Assembly: GCA_900551015.1 (NCBI GenBank)
Contig: URUI01000104.1
Location: forward strand, 1-5,480
Length of the DNA: 5,480 nucleotides
Direction of reading: 5' to 3'
Source: an uncultured Collinsella sp.
GTDB lineage: Bacteria; Actinomycetota; Coriobacteriia; Coriobacteriales; Coriobacteriaceae
Part shown: piece by piece, positions 5,008-5,480 of the stretch
Position numbering within the stretch: position 1 is the stretch's first letter
Layout: the number at the start of each line of letters is the position of its first letter
Notes under the pieces: model-generated
What the model saw: the letters and a program-made list of their open reading frames with translations, nothing else
The model's database searches: none
Told to the model about the DNA's origin: nothing
Position numbers and translations under genes: made by a program

Positions 5008-5480
5008 ATGGCAGATTGCAAACGATATAAGGTGGCCGCGATCGACCTGGGAACGGTGTCGTCGCGACTGGTGCTGGCGCAGGTCGAGGCCGGGGCGATC
5101 GTGGAATCGTTCAAGCATACCGAGATCACCGACCTGGGCGAGGGCGTGGACGCGACGGGTCGCTTTTGCGAGGCGGCTGTCGAGCGTGTGCTCGATGCGT
5201 GTCGCATGTTTGTGGATGAGGCACGTGCCTTTGGGGCCGCCTGCGTCTGCACCACCTGCACGAGTGCCGCGCGCGATGCGTCCAATGCCGCGCTGCTGCT
5301 GGACGGTCTGCGCGATCTGGGGCTCGAACCGCAGGTGATTCCGGGCGAGGTCGAGGCGCGCCTGACGTTTTTTGGCGTGGCACACGACTTTGCTGGCGAG
5401 CGCATCATCGTCGCCGATTCGGGCGGTGGCTCCACGGAGCTCGCGACGGGCGTCTATGCGCCTGAGCGCGGGGTCTTTGC
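5008..5480 (+). CDS. Ppx/GppA-family phosphatase, N-terminal part
   Basis: The frame is open from 5008 to the right edge (157 codons), beginning MADCKRYKVAAIDLGTVSSR. It shows the actin-like ATPase-fold landmarks of exopolyphosphatase and guanosine pentaphosphatase: the first phosphate loop AAIDLGTVSSRL (10-21), TSAARDASN (85-93), GEVEARL (113-119) with the conserved acid, and the second phosphate loop ADSGGGSTEL (136-145). The family hydrolyses inorganic polyphosphate or converts pppGpp to ppGpp; the fragment cannot tell these apart. Two departures stand out: the first loop reads GTVSSR where most members have GSNSxR or GTNSxR, and there is a Cys cluster CVCTTC at 79-84. Family members are usually 300-500 residues, so at least half lies beyond the window. 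The location after ftsB/divIC matches M. tuberculosis, where ppx1 lies near eno. Confidence 0.88.
   Translation, partial: MADCKRYKVAAIDLGTVSSRLVLAQVEAGAIVESFKHTEITDLGEGVDATGRFCEAAVERVLDACRMFVDEARAFGAACVCTTCTSAARDASNAALLLDGLRDLGLEPQVIPGEVEARLTFFGVAHDFAGERIIVADSGGGSTELATGVYAPERGVF

Overview
The window looks like core chromosome from a high-GC Gram-positive bacterium. The best guess is an actinobacterium of the class Coriobacteriia, possibly Collinsella. That rests on G/C-rich third codon positions and on the order mazG - eno - ftsB/divIC-like - ppx/gppA, which resembles the Rv1021-Rv1026 neighbourhood of Mycobacterium tuberculosis. The genus is an inference; no rRNA or other marker is present.

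Layout, left to right. (1) At 1-212 on the minus strand lies the N-terminal 70 codons of a membrane protein resembling CydD-type ABC exporter permease/ATPases; it runs off the left edge. (2) At 213-594 lies a divergent intergenic region, richer in A/T than its surroundings, with several inverted repeats. The main one is a hairpin at 421-490 with perfect 18-bp core arms. (3) At 595-2547 a plus-strand unit encodes a stand-alone LarC C-terminal-domain protein, a YfcE-type metallophosphodiesterase and MazG, and ends in a Rho-independent terminator (2554-2595). (4) At 2596-4131 lies enolase with its own promoter, a leader of about 95 nt carrying two copies of a GGCTAACTTA element, and a strong terminator. 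(5) At 4169-5480 an extended -10 promoter drives an FtsB/DivIC-type cell-division protein, followed 28 bp later by the N-terminal half of a Ppx/GppA phosphatase, cut by the right edge.

The genes are mostly housekeeping: nucleotide-pool cleaning (MazG), glycolysis (enolase), divisome assembly (FtsB-like), and polyphosphate or (p)ppGpp metabolism (Ppx/GppA). The LarC2-like gene points to nickel-pincer cofactor chemistry. No complete new system is visible. The parts most worth a second look are non-coding: the hairpin at 421-490 and the operator-like repeats around the eno promoter. The LarC2 domain without a LarC1 partner, and the missing DUF501 gene between the ftsB-like gene and ppx, are next.
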